A stretch of 64,000 nucleotides of DNA from UBA5018 sp947463165. Lineage in GTDB: Bacteria > Cyanobacteriota > Cyanobacteriia > PCC-6307 > Cyanobiaceae. A model generated the notes under the pieces. The model was not told where the DNA came from, ran no database searches, and saw nothing but the letters and a program-made list of their open reading frames with translations. The DNA is taken from contig CALRTY020000012.1 in NCBI GenBank assembly GCA_943371245.1, positions 1-64,000 on the forward strand. Reading direction: 5' to 3'. Shown one piece after another: positions 8,133 through 17,366 of this stretch. The position numbers and the translations under genes were made by a program. Position 1 is the stretch's first letter, and every line of letters starts with the position of its first letter.

Positions 8133-9515
8133 TCAGAGGGCGCCAGCGGCCGTTCGATCGAGCACACCACCCAGATGGTTGGTGTGATTCAAGGCGGCCA
8201 CCACCGGATTGCCCTGCCAGCCATTGGGGTAATCGATCACAGTCACACCGCCATTGCCCTGTTTGATCGTCCAGATATCCGCTGGGGTGAGGCCCAGCAG
8301 GGCGCAGAGGATCGTCTTATTAACCGCATCATGAGCCACCACCAGGGCTGTCTCATCGTCCGCCAGGCCGCGAACGATTTTCTGCCAGCAGGCCAAGGAG
8401 CGCTCCCATACCGCCGTAATCGTTTCGCCCTCGGGCATCTGCACGCTCTCCGGCTGGCTCTTCCAGTCGGCCAGCAGCTGGGGCCAACCAGCGGCGATCT
8501 CGCTCTCCAGCTGACCCTCCCAGAGGCCATGGCCAATCTCCACCAAACCGCTGGTGCTGGTGAGGGGAACGCCGGGGTGGCTGGCCAGGATCGCCTCGGC
8601 GGTTTGGCGCGGGCGGGCCATCGAACTCGTATAGGCCCGCTGGAAGCAAACAGGAGCCAGGAAGCGGCCGGCCGCCTCGGCTTGAGCCCAGCCGTTGGCA
8701 TTGAGCGGAATATCGATCTGGCCCTGAAAGCGCCCCTGGCGGTTCCAATCGGTTTCACCATGGCGAACCAACACCAGGCGCGGGCCGCGGCCGCGCGAGG
8801 GCAGCTCATCCGGCTGATGGGGAACCGCATTTAGGCATTCCACCTGCACGCCGAGCCGGCCATCGGCGGCGCGGCCGAGGTTGAGCACCGACACCGCCGC
8901 GTTGTCCTTGCGCAGCCGCCGAAAACCCTGCACTGGAAGGTTCAGCAGGCAGAGCAGCAGACAGCGCAAAATGGCGTTGTGGGCCACCACCACCACGGTG
9001 CGATCACCACTTGAGCTATCGCCATTGGAGCTATCGCCATTGGAGCCCTGGCCAGTGAGCGCATCGGCATGGTCGGCCAGCAGGCGCTCCTGGAAGCGGG
9101 CCGCCTGGGTCATCAGCTCCACCAGGGGCAGGTAGCTGCTGCCGTCGGCACGCTCCAGGCTGAGGCTATGGGGGGCTTCCCGCCAACACTGTTCCTGCTC
9201 CGGAAAGCGCTGACGCAATTCCTCGCGCCGCAATCCACTCCAGGGAGCCAGGTCAATTTCGAGCAGGTCGTCATCGAACTGGGCCGCCAAGCCCTGCCCT
9301 TGGGCCTCCAACAGATTGGCGGCGGTGTCCCTGGCGCGAGCCAAAGGCGAGCTGTAGGCGCTGTGCAGGGTGAGCTCGGCCAGGGCCGCGCCAACACTGC
9401 GGGCCTGGTCCACGCCCTCGGGGGTGAGCGAGGAGAGATCATCCCGCCCCTGGATGCGGTGTTCCAGGTTGTAGCTACTCAATCCGTGGCGGACCAAGAC
9501 AATCCGGAGGGTCAC
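8133..9515 (-). CDS. Two-domain histidine phosphatase (phosphoglycerate mutase superfamily)
   Basis: The 460-residue product contains two copies of the histidine phosphatase fold, each with the phospho-acceptor RHG motif (residues 9-11 and about 251-253, the latter in RHGETDWN) and a later catalytic His (VVAHNAILR and VVAHDAVNK). Tandem proteins of this kind are common in cyanobacteria and may act as phosphoserine or sugar-phosphate phosphatases; the substrate cannot be read from sequence. The GTG start at 9515 precedes TLRIVLVRHG directly. Between the domains a short repeat (SNGDSSNGDSSSGD) comes from an 18-bp DNA duplication. It is co-directional with the dihydroorotase-like gene 7 bp downstream. 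Confidence 0.85.
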   Translation of the reverse strand: MTLRIVLVRHGLSSYNLEHRIQGRDDLSSLTPEGVDQARSVGAALAELTLHSAYSSPLARARDTAANLLEAQGQGLAAQFDDDLLEIDLAPWSGLRREELRQRFPEQEQCWREAPHSLSLERADGSSYLPLVELMTQAARFQERLLADHADALTGQGSNGDSSNGDSSSGDRTVVVVAHNAILRCLLLCLLNLPVQGFRRLRKDNAAVSVLNLGRAADGRLGVQVECLNAVPHQPDELPSRGRGPRLVLVRHGETDWNRQGRFQGQIDIPLNANGWAQAEAAGRFLAPVCFQRAYTSSMARPRQTAEAILASHPGVPLTSTSGLVEIGHGLWEGQLESEIAAGWPQLLADWKSQPESVQMPEGETITAVWERSLACWQKIVRGLADDETALVVAHDAVNKTILCALLGLTPADIWTIKQGNGGVTVIDYPNGWQGNPVVAALNHTNHLGGVLDRTAAGAL

Positions 9516-9570
9516 GGACCTGGCGCGTCTGGGCAGCAATCGTATGGGAGGGGAGAATCGGGCCCGATGC

Positions 9571-11037
9571 ATGGCCGCGGAGGGCCGTCCCGTGAGCCCA
9601 TCTAGTTCGGCAGCCCCGCGCCGCTGGAAGGGCCTTTTGGCCCTGCTCAGCCTGGTGATCTGCGGCCTGCTCTGGTTCAGCGGCCTGCAGCAGAGCCTGC
9701 AAAGGCCATCGGTGAACGGCATCCTCAGCATCCGCCAGCTGGAACTGAGCGCCCAGGTGGCGCCCCTGCTGCCGGCCTACCTGCGCCAGGGTTTGGAGGA
9801 GGAGCAACCGCCGCTTGAGGAGCTGCGCAAGAGTTTGAACGAGCGAATCGAGCAGCCCGGTGCGACGCCGCGGCCCGCCGAAAAACTGGAACTGGCCCTG
9901 CTGGATGCCCGTGCCGGCGATCGCCTCACCGCCAACCGCCGCCTGGCCGACCTGGAACAGCAGGTAACGCCCGCCCAGCTCCCCCTGCTGACCTCCCTCG
10001 CCCGCGAGCAAGCCCCCGCCAGCGGCGAATCCCCTGCCAGCGGCACCTACCAGTCCAGCGGGGAAGCCAGCCAGAGCGAGCAAGCGATCAAGGCCCTGCT
10101 GGAGCCCTGGTCGCTCGCGCCGCTAACTCATCAGCTGGCCTGTGAACAGCTGGGGGGCGACGCCTCCCTGTGTAAAAACCCGGCGGTCGAGCGTCAGGCC
10201 CTGCTGCGCTGGCTCACCGTGAGCGTATTGCCGGTGCTGCTGCTGCTGGCCGGCCTGGGCCTGCTGGGGCGCGAGGGCTGGCGGCTGTGGCGGCGCCGCG
10301 GCGGCCCGCTGGCGACCCTGGTCGCTCCCGCCCTGGCCCTGGAAGACGTGACGCTGCTGATCGCCGGCGGCTTCGTGGTGCTGGGGGAACTGGTGGCGCC
10401 GCTGCTTTTGATGCCGATCGTGCAGGGGTTGTTGATGCCCCTGGCCGAGCGCCCCGCCCTGCAACAGGGATTGCAGGTGCTGCTTCTTTACATGGGGGTG
10501 ATGGTGGCACCGCTGACGATCCTGGCGCTGCAGCTGAGACCCCTGGTACCGGCGCCCCAGGGGGGCTGGCTGCAGTGGCGCTGGCGACCCGGGGGCTCGG
10601 CCCTGGGCCTGGGCCTGGCCCACGTGCTGATGGTGCTGCCGCTGGTGGCCCTGGCGGGCTGGCTGATCGAGCGCCTGTGGAGTCAGCCCAGCGGCAGCAA
10701 TCCGCTGTTGGAACTGGTGCTCACCACCGGCGATCCCCTGGCCCTGGCCTGCCTGGCGATCACCGCCGTGGTGGTGGCGCCCCTGTTTGAAGAAACCCTG
10801 TTTCGCGGCGTGCTGTTGCCGGTGTTGACCCGCCACTGGGGGGCGGCGGCAGGGGTGGGCCTGAGCGCCCTGGTATTTGGCCTGGCCCACCTGAGCCTCG
10901 GGGAGCTCACCCCCTTAACCCTGCTTGGTTTGGCCCTGGGCTGGCTGCGACTGCGCCATGGCCGCCTGGGGCCCTGCGTACTGATGCACGGCCTCTGGAA
11001 TGGCCTCACCTTCTTGAATTTGATCCTGCTCACCTGA
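9571..11037 (+). CDS. CPBP-family intramembrane metalloprotease (CAAX protease-like)
   Basis: The protein has about 488 residues with an N-terminal transmembrane anchor, a helical soluble region (about residues 40-200) and a multi-pass C-terminal half. Motif 1 of the Abi/CPBP family is FEETLFRG near residue 406, motif 2 is FGLAHL, and motif 3 is MHGLWN. These provide the glutamates and histidines of the metal site. Homologues process prenylated proteins or bacteriocin-related substrates; the substrate here is unknown. The gene is divergent from the histidine phosphatase and the 5' regions are very close, so the start (ATG 9571, or GTG 9592) is uncertain. Confidence 0.85.
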   Translation: MAAEGRPVSPSSSAAPRRWKGLLALLSLVICGLLWFSGLQQSLQRPSVNGILSIRQLELSAQVAPLLPAYLRQGLEEEQPPLEELRKSLNERIEQPGATPRPAEKLELALLDARAGDRLTANRRLADLEQQVTPAQLPLLTSLAREQAPASGESPASGTYQSSGEASQSEQAIKALLEPWSLAPLTHQLACEQLGGDASLCKNPAVERQALLRWLTVSVLPVLLLLAGLGLLGREGWRLWRRRGGPLATLVAPALALEDVTLLIAGGFVVLGELVAPLLLMPIVQGLLMPLAERPALQQGLQVLLLYMGVMVAPLTILALQLRPLVPAPQGGWLQWRWRPGGSALGLGLAHVLMVLPLVALAGWLIERLWSQPSGSNPLLELVLTTGDPLALACLAITAVVVAPLFEETLFRGVLLPVLTRHWGAAAGVGLSALVFGLAHLSLGELTPLTLLGLALGWLRLRHGRLGPCVLMHGLWNGLTFLNLILLT

Positions 11038-11195
11038 GCTGCCCAGGGGCGGAGGCTGGTGGAGGCCGCTCAACTGCTCCAGATGTTGCGCTGCTGTAGA
11101 TGTGCGCTCGAAAACATTCAGCCGGTGACCTGCGGATGCTGCCTTGCTGAGCAGGGCATGTAGTGGTTGAATCGCGATGAAGTTAGGACCCGGCC

Positions 11196-11684
11196 TTGGT
11201 TGCCTCCCCATCTCCACGGCCGTCTGCCCTAGAGCTCCAGCCACGCCGCCAGGCCCGCCAAAGCCGCCGCCGAGCCGAGCGAGCCCAGCGCCAGTCGCTG
11301 GAACTGCTGCAGGCCTCGCTATCGCCCCGTCGAATTGAACGCCAGGCCCCCTGGCTTGCAGGCCTCCATAGAGCCGCCGACGGCACACTTGCAGGCCTTG
11401 GCATAAGCATGTTGGCCCTGAGCACGCTCACCCTGTATTGGCAAAACCAATGGGGGCACCGGTATCAACAATTGCAAAACGCCGAGCTATTGGGTCATCG
11501 GCTGCAGGAATCCGGAGCACTTTTAGAGCGTCACCACCTTGCTGCCGCCGGCAAACCTGGCTGGTTGGTGCCCACCAGCAGTGATAAATTGATTTATCTC
11601 ACCAAACCAGTGCAGCCCCAAAGCCAAGCTGGCCTACCCCGAATCTCGGCGCCGCAACTACGCCAGATTCTCACCGGCTACTGA
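11196..11684 (+). CDS. Small bitopic membrane protein, FtsL-like by position
   Basis: The 162-residue product has a basic, Arg-rich N-terminus (about residues 8-45), a single transmembrane helix (about 64-85, LAGLGISMLALSTLTLYW), a helical segment (QQLQNAELLGHRLQESGALLERH) and a short tail. This topology and its place directly before ftsI match FtsL-type division proteins, although sequence identity is not visible. The stop and the ftsI start overlap (TGATG), implying translational coupling. The start is TTG 11196; no better codon is in frame. Confidence 0.65.
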   Translation: MVASPSPRPSALELQPRRQARQSRRRAERAQRQSLELLQASLSPRRIERQAPWLAGLHRAADGTLAGLGISMLALSTLTLYWQNQWGHRYQQLQNAELLGHRLQESGALLERHHLAAAGKPGWLVPTSSDKLIYLTKPVQPQSQAGLPRISAPQLRQILTGY

Positions 11685-13489
11685 TGGGCCAGGCCCATCA
11701 ATTCGGAGCTCGCCATTCCCGTTCGAGCTCCCGGGTTGTACCAATCCAACCGGTACCCATCCGCCGCCTGCTAGCGGTGTATTTGCTGCTCTGCGGCGGC
11801 CTGATCGGCCTGGCAGGCCGACTCGCCTGGCTGCAGGTGATGGATAGCCGCAATCTGCTCCAGCGAGCCCGGGCGGTTCAGACCCATTCGGAGGTGCCGA
11901 TTGGCAAGCGACGCGCCATCGTCGATCGCAACGGCCAGCTGGTGGCCCTAGACGAAGAGCGGTTCAGGCTCTGGGCCCACCCACGCTTTTTCAACTTCCC
12001 CGGCGACGATCCCCAGGCCCTGCGCACCAGCGGGGAAGTGGCCATAAAATTGGCGCCAATCCTGGCCGAGCCCAGCCAGCGGCTGTTGACCCTGCTGGGC
12101 AATCGCCGCAGTGGCGTGAAGCTCGCCAGCGACCTCGATCCAGAGACCGCCAAGCGGGTGCGCGCCCTCGGCATCAGCGGTCTCGACCTGGAGGCCTATC
12201 CCCGCCGCCTCTATCCCCAGGGCAACCTGTTCGCAAACGTGGTGGGCTTCCTCAACCTGGAGCGGATCCCCCAAGCCGGTCTGGAGCAGAGCCGCGATAG
12301 AGACTTAAAGCGTCAAGAAACCACCCTGCGGATGCTGCGGGGAGCCGACGGCACGCCCCTGCCGGAGGGCCTCACCGCCGGGGCCCTCTATGGCGACGAC
12401 CTGCGCCTGCAGCTCACCCTCGATGCCAAGTTGCAACAGGTGGCCCTACAGGCCCTAGAGCGCCAGGTGAAGCAATGGCATGCCAAGCGGGGCGTCGCCC
12501 TGGTGATGGACGTGAACAACGGGGAAATGCTGGCGCTGGCCTCCACACCCACCTACGATCCCAACGCTTTTTGGAAGTTCAATCCAGGCCTATTTCGCGA
12601 GTGGAGTGTGCAGGATCTCTATGAACCAGGTTCCACATTCAAGCCGATCAACCTGGCTATCGCCCTGCAGGAAAAAGCGATAGACCCCTATGGCAAGGTA
12701 AACGACAGCGGCCAACTAAGCATCGGCGGCTGGCCAATTTTCAACCACGACCGCAGGGCGAACGGGATTATTGACTTCCCCACCGTGTTGCAAGTTTCCA
12801 GCAACGTAGGCATGGTTCAAGCGATGACCCATGTGAAGCGTGAGCAATTCTGGCGCTGGCTCAAGGCCCTGGGCATCGATTCCCCCCCCGACACCGACCT
12901 GCCTGGGGCAGTGGCCGGGGAACTGAAAACCCGGGGCGACTTCGTGGGCCAACCGATCGAGTCTGCAGTGGCCGCCTTTGGCCAGGGCTTTTCGCTCACC
13001 CCCTTGAAACTGCTGCAGCTGCACGCCATGCTCGCCAATGGCGGCCGCCTGGTGAGCCCCCACATCACCCGCGGCCTGCGCTCAGGTGAGGCCCTGGCCA
13101 GCGCCCCCGGCGAGGCTGGCCGACAACTGCTCGATCCAGCCGTTACCCAAACGGTGATGCGCTGGATGGAAACTGTGGTGGAGAAGGGCAGCGGCAAAGG
13201 CTGCCGCATCCCTGGCTACCGCATTGGCGGCAAGACCGGCACGGCCCAGAAGGCCGAACGGGGTATTTACATCCCGGGTGCTCGGATCACCAGCTTCGTG
13301 GCCCACCTGCCGATCGAAGCGCCGCGCTACGTGGTGCTGGTGGTGGTGGATGAACCCAAGGGCGGCAACGCCTATGGATCCACCGTGGCCGTACCCGTGG
13401 CCAAGCAACTGATCGAAGCCCTGCTGGTGCTGGAGAAGATCCCCCCCTCCCGGCCGATCAGCAAGCCCACACCGGCCCAAGCCAGCTGA
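11684..13489 (+). CDS. ftsI: Penicillin-binding protein 2 / FtsI, septal transpeptidase
   Basis: The 601-residue transpeptidase cross-links septal peptidoglycan. After a transmembrane anchor (about residues 29-50) comes the pedestal domain and the penicillin-binding domain with all three active-site motifs: STFK (nucleophile Ser317), SSN (372-374) and KTGT (517-520). Length and order fit class B penicillin-binding proteins. The start overlaps the stop of the preceding bitopic protein. A 7-bp hairpin (13515-13535) lies just downstream. Confidence 0.93.
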   Translation: MGQAHQFGARHSRSSSRVVPIQPVPIRRLLAVYLLLCGGLIGLAGRLAWLQVMDSRNLLQRARAVQTHSEVPIGKRRAIVDRNGQLVALDEERFRLWAHPRFFNFPGDDPQALRTSGEVAIKLAPILAEPSQRLLTLLGNRRSGVKLASDLDPETAKRVRALGISGLDLEAYPRRLYPQGNLFANVVGFLNLERIPQAGLEQSRDRDLKRQETTLRMLRGADGTPLPEGLTAGALYGDDLRLQLTLDAKLQQVALQALERQVKQWHAKRGVALVMDVNNGEMLALASTPTYDPNAFWKFNPGLFREWSVQDLYEPGSTFKPINLAIALQEKAIDPYGKVNDSGQLSIGGWPIFNHDRRANGIIDFPTVLQVSSNVGMVQAMTHVKREQFWRWLKALGIDSPPDTDLPGAVAGELKTRGDFVGQPIESAVAAFGQGFSLTPLKLLQLHAMLANGGRLVSPHITRGLRSGEALASAPGEAGRQLLDPAVTQTVMRWMETVVEKGSGKGCRIPGYRIGGKTGTAQKAERGIYIPGARITSFVAHLPIEAPRYVVLVVVDEPKGGNAYGSTVAVPVAKQLIEALLVLEKIPPSRPISKPTPAQAS

Positions 13490-13514
13490 GGCGATACCAG
13501 CAAGCTAGCTTGAT

Positions 13515-13535
13515 CTAAGCGATTTCACCGCTTAG
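13515..13535 (+). terminator. Hairpin downstream of ftsI
   Basis: CTAAGCG-ATTTCAC-CGCTTAG makes a perfect 7-bp stem with a 7-nt loop, 26 nt after the ftsI stop. There is no T-run behind it, so it is at best a weak or factor-dependent terminator. Confidence 0.35.
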
Positions 13536-13544
13536 CCCAGGGCC

Positions 13545-13731
13545 TGCCTTGGACTACCCGCCCAGCCCAATCAGCCCCGCCTTATCAGCCCCGAGCATTC
13601 TGCCCCGAGCAATCAGCCCCGCGCTATTCGCCCTGGGCTCCCAGCCTGGGCCACCCGCCTGGGCAGCCTGCCCGGTCAATCTGCCCTGAGCTTTCCGCTC
13701 CCTAGCTATCCGCCCTGAGCTTTCCGCCCTG
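13545..13731. repeat. Degenerate short tandem repeats before the transaldolase gene
   Basis: The whole leader is built of imperfect units such as CAGCCCCG, CGCCCTGGGC and TCCGCCCTGAGCTT; the last occurs twice (near 13685 and 13715). No gene is visible. The repeats run right up to the ATG of the transaldolase and hide any ribosome site. Confidence 0.7.
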
Positions 13732-14898
13732 ATGGCCAACCTGCTCGACCAACTCGCCGCCATGACCGTGGTGGTGGCCGATACCGGAGATATCGACGCC
13801 ATCCGGCAGTTCACCCCCCGCGATGCCACCACCAACCCATCGCTGATTCTGGCGGCAGCCCAGATTCCCACCTATCAAGAGCTGATCGACCGCTCCTTGA
13901 GGGAATCGCGGGCCGCGATCGGGGCCGGCGCCGCTGCCGATGCCGTGGTCAGCGAAGCGCTCGATGAGATCTGCGTGATCTTCGGCAAGGAAATTCTCAA
14001 AATTGTGCCGGGCCGAGTATCCACCGAAGTGGATGCCCGCCTCAGCTTTGACACAGAGGCCACGATTGCCAAGGCGCGCAAACTAATTGGCCTCTATAAC
14101 GAAGCTGGCATATCAAACGATCGCGTACTGATCAAGATCGCTTCCACCTGGGAGGGCATTCAAGCTGCCGAAGTACTTGAAAAAGAAGGGATTCACTGCA
14201 ATCTAACCCTGCTGTTTGGCTTCGCCCAGGCGGTGGCAGCAGCCGAGGCCGGCGCCACCTTAATCTCGCCATTCGTGGGCCGCATTCTCGATTGGCACAA
14301 GAAAAATAGTGGTCGCGATAGCTATCCAGGTCCCGAAGATCCAGGTGTAATTTCAGTAACGAGTATCTTTAATTATTACAAAACCTACGGTTACAAAACA
14401 GAGGTCATGGGCGCCAGCTTCCGCAACATGGAAGAAATTATTGAGCTGGCTGGCTGCGATCTGCTCACCATCTCCCCCGGCCTACTGGATCAACTGCGCA
14501 AAACTTCTGGAGTATTGGAGCGCCGCCTCAATGCCTTTGATCCCGGCGCCTGCGTAGACCAGATCACTCTCGACGAACCCCGCTTCCGCGAACTACTGGC
14601 CTCCGATCAGATGGCCAGCGAAAAACTGGAAGAGGGTATCAGTGGCTTTACCAAGGCGATCGAAACTTTGGAAGCCCAGCTAGCCCATCGGCTGGCGGAA
14701 TTGGAGGGAGGCGCCGCCTTCGGCCATGCCGTCCATGAGATCTTCCTGCTCAACGACCTCGATGGCGATGGTTGCATTACCCGCGAGGAATGGCTGGGTA
14801 GCGACGCTGTCTTCGATGCCCTCGACACCGACAGCGATGGTCGCCTAGCGCCAGACGATGTACGCAGCGGCCTGGGCCCGCTATTGATCCGAGCCTGA
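13732..14898 (+). CDS. tal: Transaldolase with C-terminal EF-hand pair
   Basis: This pentose-phosphate enzyme moves a dihydroxyacetone unit from sedoheptulose-7-phosphate to glyceraldehyde-3-phosphate. The TalB-type barrel occupies residues 1-320, with the DATTNPSLIL block and the Schiff-base lysine in VLIKIASTWEG. About residues 325-388 form a tail with two EF-hand loops, DLDGDGCITREE and DTDSDGRLAPDD, which should bind calcium. EF-hand tails occur on some cyanobacterial transaldolases and could make the enzyme calcium-sensitive (inference). Total length 388 is about 65 more than the E. coli enzyme. It stands alone, with repeat-rich DNA on both sides. Confidence 0.93.
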   Translation: MANLLDQLAAMTVVVADTGDIDAIRQFTPRDATTNPSLILAAAQIPTYQELIDRSLRESRAAIGAGAAADAVVSEALDEICVIFGKEILKIVPGRVSTEVDARLSFDTEATIAKARKLIGLYNEAGISNDRVLIKIASTWEGIQAAEVLEKEGIHCNLTLLFGFAQAVAAAEAGATLISPFVGRILDWHKKNSGRDSYPGPEDPGVISVTSIFNYYKTYGYKTEVMGASFRNMEEIIELAGCDLLTISPGLLDQLRKTSGVLERRLNAFDPGACVDQITLDEPRFRELLASDQMASEKLEEGISGFTKAIETLEAQLAHRLAELEGGAAFGHAVHEIFLLNDLDGDGCITREEWLGSDAVFDALDTDSDGRLAPDDVRSGLGPLLIRA

Positions 14899-15043
14899 GA
14901 ATTGGCCAGAGCCCCGGGTATTGAGCCAAGCCCTGGGCATTTACCAGAGCCAGAGCCTTGTACAGAGCCCTGAGCATTGACCAAAGCCCAGGGCAAGCCA
15001 GCCAAATCATTAGTAAATCTCTATTTTCTCCCGGCCAATCTCC
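14899..15043. repeat. Short degenerate repeats after the transaldolase gene
   Basis: Units such as GAGCCCTGGGCATT and CCAGAGCC recur four to five times between about 14900 and 15000 (GCCCCGGGTATTGAGC, GCCCTGGGCATTTACC, GCCCTGAGCATTGACC). It has the same style as the repeats before the gene. No gene is seen. Confidence 0.6.
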
Positions 15044-15421
15044 ATGAATGCTCTTGATACCATGCGCGCCCTAGCCAATAAGGGCGAAGTGATTAGCGTG
15101 CCAGCAGGTGAACTTATTTTCCACTCTGGTGAAAATGGTGAATGCATGTATGGGTTGTTGGAGGGGATGGTACAACTGAGCTGGAACGGCGACCAAGCCC
15201 ACGAACACATTGAAGCCGGCGATGTTTTTGGCGCCGGCGCCCTAGTGACCCCAGAACATCGCCGCTATGGCGACGCCAAGGCCCTCACAGACTGTCGAAT
15301 ACTAGTAATGAACCGAGAAAAATTTCTATTCGCCGTACAGGAAGCACCAATGTTCGCCCTAGAGTTACTTGCCTCGATCGACCAGCGCCTGCGTCAACTC
15401 AAAGACTGCACCAAAATCTGA
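15044..15421 (+). CDS. Stand-alone cyclic-nucleotide-binding-fold protein
   Basis: The 125 residues form a cNMP-binding beta-roll: PAGELIFHSGENGECMYGLLEG, a GDVFGAGAL turn, then DCRILVMNREKF and a C-terminal helix. There is no DNA-binding domain behind it, unlike CRP/NtcA regulators. The phosphate-binding cassette residues (GE..AL..R A) are only partly kept, so ligand binding is uncertain. It may act as a sensor subunit of another protein. The surrounding DNA is lower in GC than its neighbours. Confidence 0.75.
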   Translation: MNALDTMRALANKGEVISVPAGELIFHSGENGECMYGLLEGMVQLSWNGDQAHEHIEAGDVFGAGALVTPEHRRYGDAKALTDCRILVMNREKFLFAVQEAPMFALELLASIDQRLRQLKDCTKI

Positions 15422-15522
15422 TCAAAGCCAGCCACTAAATAGAAATAACTTTCCAGACTTACCCAAGGAATAAGGAATTTCGATAAACCGAATGTCTCGC
15501 CGATCTCACGATGCAAGAGCGG

Positions 15523-16677
15523 TTAGCCTCGCTTAAACAGCAAGCGCTTAATTACCCGCTGGGCAATATCGCCATAGCCCATCTCCCCTGAAAGAATCTG
15601 GGCGATCCGCTGGGGGGCGGTGGGCCGTTTCACCCCCAGTTGATAGCCCACCCGGGGCAGCCGATAAAACACCTGGGCCATGCGTTTGCCCCAGGCCATC
15701 GATTCACCCCATTCCGCCCGCATCTGGGCGCTGTAGCCGGCCAGGGCAGTGGTGTCTCCAGCGAGCCAGCGATCGATCGCCGCCGCCGCCCGGCAGCCAC
15801 TGAGCAGGGCCGGCCGCAGCCCTTCGGCCAGGAAGGGATCACAGAGGGAGGCCGCATCGCCGGCCACCAGCAGCCCCGCAGCGGCGCCACCGCCATGCAG
15901 AGGATGCTGGCCATCCCAGATGCGCAAGCGGCCCTGGCGCCGCTGGCCGGCCTCGGGGCTGATCCCCAGGCTGGGCAGCAGTCGCCGCAACACGGCATCG
16001 GCATCGGCTGGATCCCTGCCGATGAAGGTACCCACGCCGATGCTGTAGCCCCCCTGGCGGGGGAAGGCCCAACAAAAGCCGTGCCGCACCAGGCCGAATT
16101 CAAAGTGGGCGGTGGAGGGCTGTTCGGGCTCGCAGTCCACCTCCACCGAAACGGTTTCAGCGAAGCGGGGTCTGGCGGGGCCCAGGCCATGGGCCGTGGC
16201 CAATGTCGAGCCCGAGCCATCGGCGATCAGCACCGATTGGGCCGTGGCGCTCCAGGGCTGGCCGCCACAAGCACCCAGCAGCCGCCAACCACCGGCGCCA
16301 TCGGGCTGGAGCCGCTCCACCCGCACCCCCTGTTCAAAGCGGGCCCCGGCCGCCAGCGCCTGCTCGGCCAGAAAGGCATCGAGGCGGGAGCGACGCACGA
16401 TCCAGAAAGGAGCATCACCGGGCAATGGGGCGATCACCGGATCTTCCAGACACCAGCTAAAGCGCACCTGGTCAATCACCCGATCGACCGCCGGCAGCAA
16501 ATCAAAGGGAAACAGCCGCTGCACCGATGCAGCCATGCCGCCCCCGCAGGGCTTACTGCGGGGGAACTGGGCCTGATCCACCAGCAGCACGCGACGGCCA
16601 GCGGCGGCCAGATGAAAGGCGGCACTAGCGCCAGCGGCGCCAGCGCCCACCACCACCACCTCGCAATTAACGTTCAC
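15523..16677 (-). CDS. FAD-dependent oxidoreductase, geranylgeranyl-reductase family
   Basis: The 384-residue flavoprotein starts with the dinucleotide-binding motif VVVGAGAAGASAAFHLA. RSKPCGGGM is the signature of geranylgeranyl reductases such as ChlP/BchP, and the second FAD motif is LLVAGDAASLCDPFLAEGL. ChlP saturates the phytyl chain of chlorophyll; this paralogue is probably a related isoprenoid or lipid reductase rather than ChlP itself, since the match is to the family as a whole. It follows frr by 9 bp on the same strand, so the two are likely co-transcribed. Confidence 0.8.
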   Translation of the reverse strand: MNVNCEVVVVGAGAAGASAAFHLAAAGRRVLLVDQAQFPRSKPCGGGMAASVQRLFPFDLLPAVDRVIDQVRFSWCLEDPVIAPLPGDAPFWIVRRSRLDAFLAEQALAAGARFEQGVRVERLQPDGAGGWRLLGACGGQPWSATAQSVLIADGSGSTLATAHGLGPARPRFAETVSVEVDCEPEQPSTAHFEFGLVRHGFCWAFPRQGGYSIGVGTFIGRDPADADAVLRRLLPSLGISPEAGQRRQGRLRIWDGQHPLHGGGAAAGLLVAGDAASLCDPFLAEGLRPALLSGCRAAAAIDRWLAGDTTALAGYSAQMRAEWGESMAWGKRMAQVFYRLPRVGYQLGVKRPTAPQRIAQILSGEMGYGDIAQRVIKRLLFKRG

Positions 16678-16686
16678 ACCTAACGC

Positions 16687-17226
16687 TCACACCTTGAGAA
16701 TATCGGCTTCCTTTTGAGCCAGGTGCTTTTCCAACTCAGCGATGTACTTATCGGTAAGTGTCTGCACCTTGGCTTGCTCATCGCGGCTCTGGTCTTCCGA
16801 GAGCTCGCCGTCCTTCTCCAGCTTCTTAACCCTGTCAATACCGTCTCGGCGAATATTGCGCAGGGCCACCTTTCCCTCTTCTGCATACTGAGCTGCCAGT
16901 TTGCAAAATTCCTTGCGGCGCTCCTGGGTGAGCGGGGGGATGTTGATGCGGATCACCCTGCCATCGTTGTTGGGGGTGAGGCCCAGGTTACTCATCGAAA
17001 TTGCCTTCTCAATCAGTGACATCGAGCCCCGATCGAAAGGCTGTATCTGAATCGTCTGGGAATCGGGTGCGCTCAAAGTTGCCAGCGACTTGATCGGCGT
17101 ATCGGCGCCGTAATAGTCGACACTAATTTTATCGAGCAGGCTGGGATTTGCCCGGCCGGTGCGAATGGTGTTAAAGGTGCGCTGGGTGGACTCCACCGAC
17201 TTGCGCATGCTGTCTTCCAGGTCCAT
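16687..17226 (-). CDS. frr: Ribosome recycling factor
   Basis: The 179-residue product has the usual RRF length and blocks: RTGRANPSLLDKISVDYYG near the N-terminus, NDGRVIRINIPPLTQERR in the middle and a charged C-terminal helix. With EF-G it splits post-termination ribosomes into subunits. It follows pyrH, as in most bacteria, here separated by a 140-bp repeat-rich gap. Confidence 0.97.
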   Translation of the reverse strand: MDLEDSMRKSVESTQRTFNTIRTGRANPSLLDKISVDYYGADTPIKSLATLSAPDSQTIQIQPFDRGSMSLIEKAISMSNLGLTPNNDGRVIRINIPPLTQERRKEFCKLAAQYAEEGKVALRNIRRDGIDRVKKLEKDGELSEDQSRDEQAKVQTLTDKYIAELEKHLAQKEADILKV

Positions 17227-17366
17227 AGCGATTGGGAAGGGAGCTGTGATTGAGGGAGCTGTGGGCTTTGGGCTGTTGGCCGTGACTGCGTAGCTGGGGT
17301 GTAGCTGGGGTTTAGGGGGGCTGGGCCGGGATTTGGGATTGAGGGGCTGGGCCGGAATTGAGCCGC
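17227..17366. repeat. Degenerate G-rich repeats between pyrH and frr
   Basis: The plus strand shows units such as GGGGCTGGGCCGG, GTAGCTGGGGT and GTGGGCTTTGGGCTG between about 17255 and 17360. The normally tight pyrH-frr junction is widened by these repeats. No hairpin with a T-run is seen. Confidence 0.55.

Noticed and set aside
15640..16683. 347-codon plus-strand frame opposite the FAD oxidoreductase
   Set aside because: Antisense shadow without motifs; the minus-strand protein has FAD-binding signatures.
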